A model generated the notes under the pieces. That model had not been told where the DNA came from, searched no databases, and saw nothing but the letters and a program-made list of their open reading frames with translations. DNA of 7,828 bases from Christensenella sp. UBA1685 (GTDB taxonomy: Bacteria; Bacillota; Clostridia; Christensenellales; CAG-138): positions 1 through 7,828 of the forward strand of contig DCKB01000063.1 in assembly GCA_002320595.1 (NCBI GenBank), read 5' to 3'. Each line of letters opens with the position of its first letter. Within the stretch, counting starts at the first letter, position 1. The translations under genes and the position numbers were made by a program. Below, piece by piece: positions 7,092 through 7,828 of the stretch.

Positions 7092-7262
7092 GACTGCGGG
7101 AAATGGACTTTGCGTTTTTTCTGGGGGTGTTTATGCCTTCACGCGCACGTAGCGGCGTGTGCCGGAAAGGCTTGCGACGCAAGTGCGTTCAAACGGTTTG
7201 CGCGCTGCTAAATTCTGTTTTCCCCAAGGGAGCGGGAGAAGCCAAACACATGGCAAGCGGTG

Positions 7263-7475
7263 TTACTTTGTGTCATCCGGGATATATTGCCATATATCAC
7301 CCACCGTGCAGTTAAAATAGCTGCACAGCTTATCCATTGTAGCAATTGGAATGTATTTTGCTTTGTTGTTCGCAATCTCGTTAATTGTCGGTTGTACAAT
7401 GCCAACCTCTTTTGCCAATTGCGTCTGCGAGATATCGCGCTCCGCAAGCAGCACTTTAAGTCTGGATTTTATCAT
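7263..7475 (-). CDS. Small Cro/CI (XRE) family transcriptional regulator
   Basis: A 70-residue protein that is almost entirely one helix-turn-helix domain. Helix 2 is about QTQLAKEVG (17-25), the turn is IV, and the recognition helix is QPTINEIANN (28-37). The tail MDKLCSYFNCTVGDIWQYI (47-65) is typical of small Cro/CI-type regulators. It should act as a dimeric DNA-binding repressor; its targets are not readable. I prefer the ATG at 7475 over the in-frame ATG at 7484, because AGGAAG (7490-7485) directly abuts 7484 but sits 9 bases from 7475. The longer version would be 73 residues starting MQKM. GC content is about 41% in 7261-7480 by my count, clearly below the operon. It is convergent with the operon and ends 171 bases past its terminator, so it need not control it. 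A mobile-element or ordinary small-regulator origin is equally possible. Confidence 0.85.
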   Translation of the reverse strand: MIKSRLKVLLAERDISQTQLAKEVGIVQPTINEIANNKAKYIPIATMDKLCSYFNCTVGDIWQYIPDDTK

Positions 7476-7490
7476 CTTTTGCATCTTCCT

Positions 7491-7500
7491 ATAAGCTTAT
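7491..7500. repeat. 10-bp palindrome at the regulator's predicted transcription start
   Basis: ATAAGCTTAT is a perfect 10-bp palindrome between the regulator's -10 box and its ribosome binding site, overlapping the predicted transcription start near 7501. It may be a half of an autoregulatory operator together with the palindrome at 7519-7528; this is inference. Confidence 0.4.
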
Positions 7501-7507
7501 TTAGTGT

Positions 7508-7536
7508 ATTTTATCTCCATATCGATATAATGTCAA
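7508..7536 (-). promoter_or_regulatory. Promoter of the XRE regulator, with a palindrome in the spacer
   Basis: On the minus strand a consensus -35 TTGACA (7536-7531) is followed after exactly 17 bases by TAAAAT (7513-7508), five of six to consensus. Transcription would start near 7501, about 25 bases before the ATG at 7475. The spacer contains the perfect palindrome ATATCGATAT (7519-7528), a natural place for a repressor to block RNA polymerase. A separate TATAAT (7542-7537) abuts the -35 box but lacks a good -35 of its own. Confidence 0.75.
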
Positions 7537-7560
7537 ATTATACCTAAAGGCAGAAGTACA

Positions 7561-7583
7561 ATAAATAATAAACTATTATTTAT
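7561..7583. repeat. AT-only inverted repeat next to the IS end
   Basis: ATAAATAATA (7561-7570) and TATTATTTAT (7574-7583) form a perfect 10-bp inverted repeat around AAC. It lies in a stretch with only 3 G/C in 50 bases (7561-7610). In such AT-rich DNA a chance repeat is fairly likely. It could also be a protein-binding or easily melted site. Confidence 0.4.
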
Positions 7584-7610
7584 ATTTTAGTAATATTGAT
7601 TTTAATAAAT

Positions 7611-7828
7611 TGTAGGTTTGTCAAGCATGTTGGACGGTATAGCAACGAAGGAAAAGGTTGGGCGAGCAATACTGTAAAGGGCGCATAGGACGGTTATTGG
7701 AGGCTCTTCGATGCACAGCGAGCTGAGCATCGAAGTCGGCAAGCGAGTAGAAACGATGGGAGTCGTAGAAGCGACGCGGATCCTCACGGTGGCTGCGCTC
7801 TACTTTGCCATTGTGACGGGGCGTATAG
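7611..7828 (-). mobile_element. IS481-family insertion sequence, transposase-downstream end (partial)
   Basis: The end of an insertion sequence whose other end lies beyond the right edge. The identity comes from the transposase fragment at 7621-7828. The likely terminus begins at 7611 with TGTAGGTTTGTCAAGCATG, because elements of this family usually begin with TGT and the sequence changes abruptly here from nearly pure A/T to mixed composition. The transposase stop codon would fall inside the terminal inverted repeat. The exact boundary and any target duplication cannot be confirmed without the other end. Confidence 0.65.
7621..7828 (-). CDS. IS481-family transposase, C-terminal 68 residues (partial, runs off right edge)
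   Basis: Reading the minus strand from base 7827, an uninterrupted frame ends at TGA (7623-7621). It begins YTPRHNGKVERSHRED, the highly characteristic integrase-core segment of IS481-family DDE transposases. The Glu of GKVER (codon 7800-7798) is the third acidic catalytic residue. It continues with RRFYDSHRFYSLADFDAQL, AVHRRASNNRPMRPLQ and a final YTVQHA, all in the usual order for this family. The enzyme cuts and joins the element's ends as a D-D-E nuclease; the first two acidic residues would lie outside the window. No stop or frameshift is visible in this part, so the copy may be intact. Because the fragment has no start codon here, an ATG-based search misses it and instead reports an out-of-frame 61-codon frame at 7602-7787. 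Confidence 0.88.
   Translation of the reverse strand, partial: YTPRHNGKVERSHREDPRRFYDSHRFYSLADFDAQLAVHRRASNNRPMRPLQYCSPNLFLRCYTVQHA

Noticed and set aside
7103..7315. Plus-strand open frame of 70 codons past the operon terminator
   Set aside because: No ribosome binding site, no recognisable domain, and it overlaps the well-supported regulator on the other strand.
7602..7787. Minus-strand open frame of 61 codons at the right edge
   Set aside because: It is out of frame with the IS481-type transposase, whose motifs are unmistakable in the neighbouring frame, and it crosses the predicted IS boundary.

Overview
The window looks like a chromosomal segment of a fairly GC-rich Bacillota, most likely a gut-type Clostridia. 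This rests on strong AAGGAGG-type ribosome binding sites, tightly packed genes, a BMP-family nucleoside ABC importer of the kind common in Firmicutes, and an IS481-type transposase end. The organism call is inference; no rRNA or other marker gene is present.

Positions 1-262 are upstream DNA. They hold a good sigma-70-type promoter (156-184), a leader with an inverted repeat (193-233), and a weakly supported minus-strand reading frame running off the left edge. Positions 263-7034 are one six-gene plus-strand operon: BMP-family substrate-binding lipoprotein, double-domain ABC ATPase, permease 1, permease 2, a RihA-like nucleoside hydrolase and a second nucleoside hydrolase. From the ATPase on, genes overlap or are separated by 1 base, so they are almost certainly co-translated. 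Between the lipoprotein and ATPase genes are a GC hairpin and then a good intrinsic terminator. This probably makes the binding protein more abundant than the membrane complex. A strong, probably bidirectional terminator (7064-7091) closes the operon.

The operon reads as a nucleoside scavenging module. The lipoprotein captures nucleosides outside the membrane, the two permeases plus ATPase import them, and the two different inosine-uridine-type hydrolases split them to free base and ribose. No ribokinase, deaminase or phosphorylase is in the window.

Positions 7092-7828 differ in character. A small Cro/CI-type regulator on the minus strand (about 41% GC by my count, against roughly 55-60% in the operon) is convergent with the operon and has its own promoter with palindromes. 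Upstream of it lies a very AT-rich spacer (3 G/C in 7561-7610). At 7611 an IS481-family element begins and runs off the right edge. Only the last 68 codons of its transposase are present, including the catalytic glutamate. I see no CRISPR array, tRNA, rRNA or recognised riboswitch. The operon is a known type of system, and I do not claim a new biological system here.
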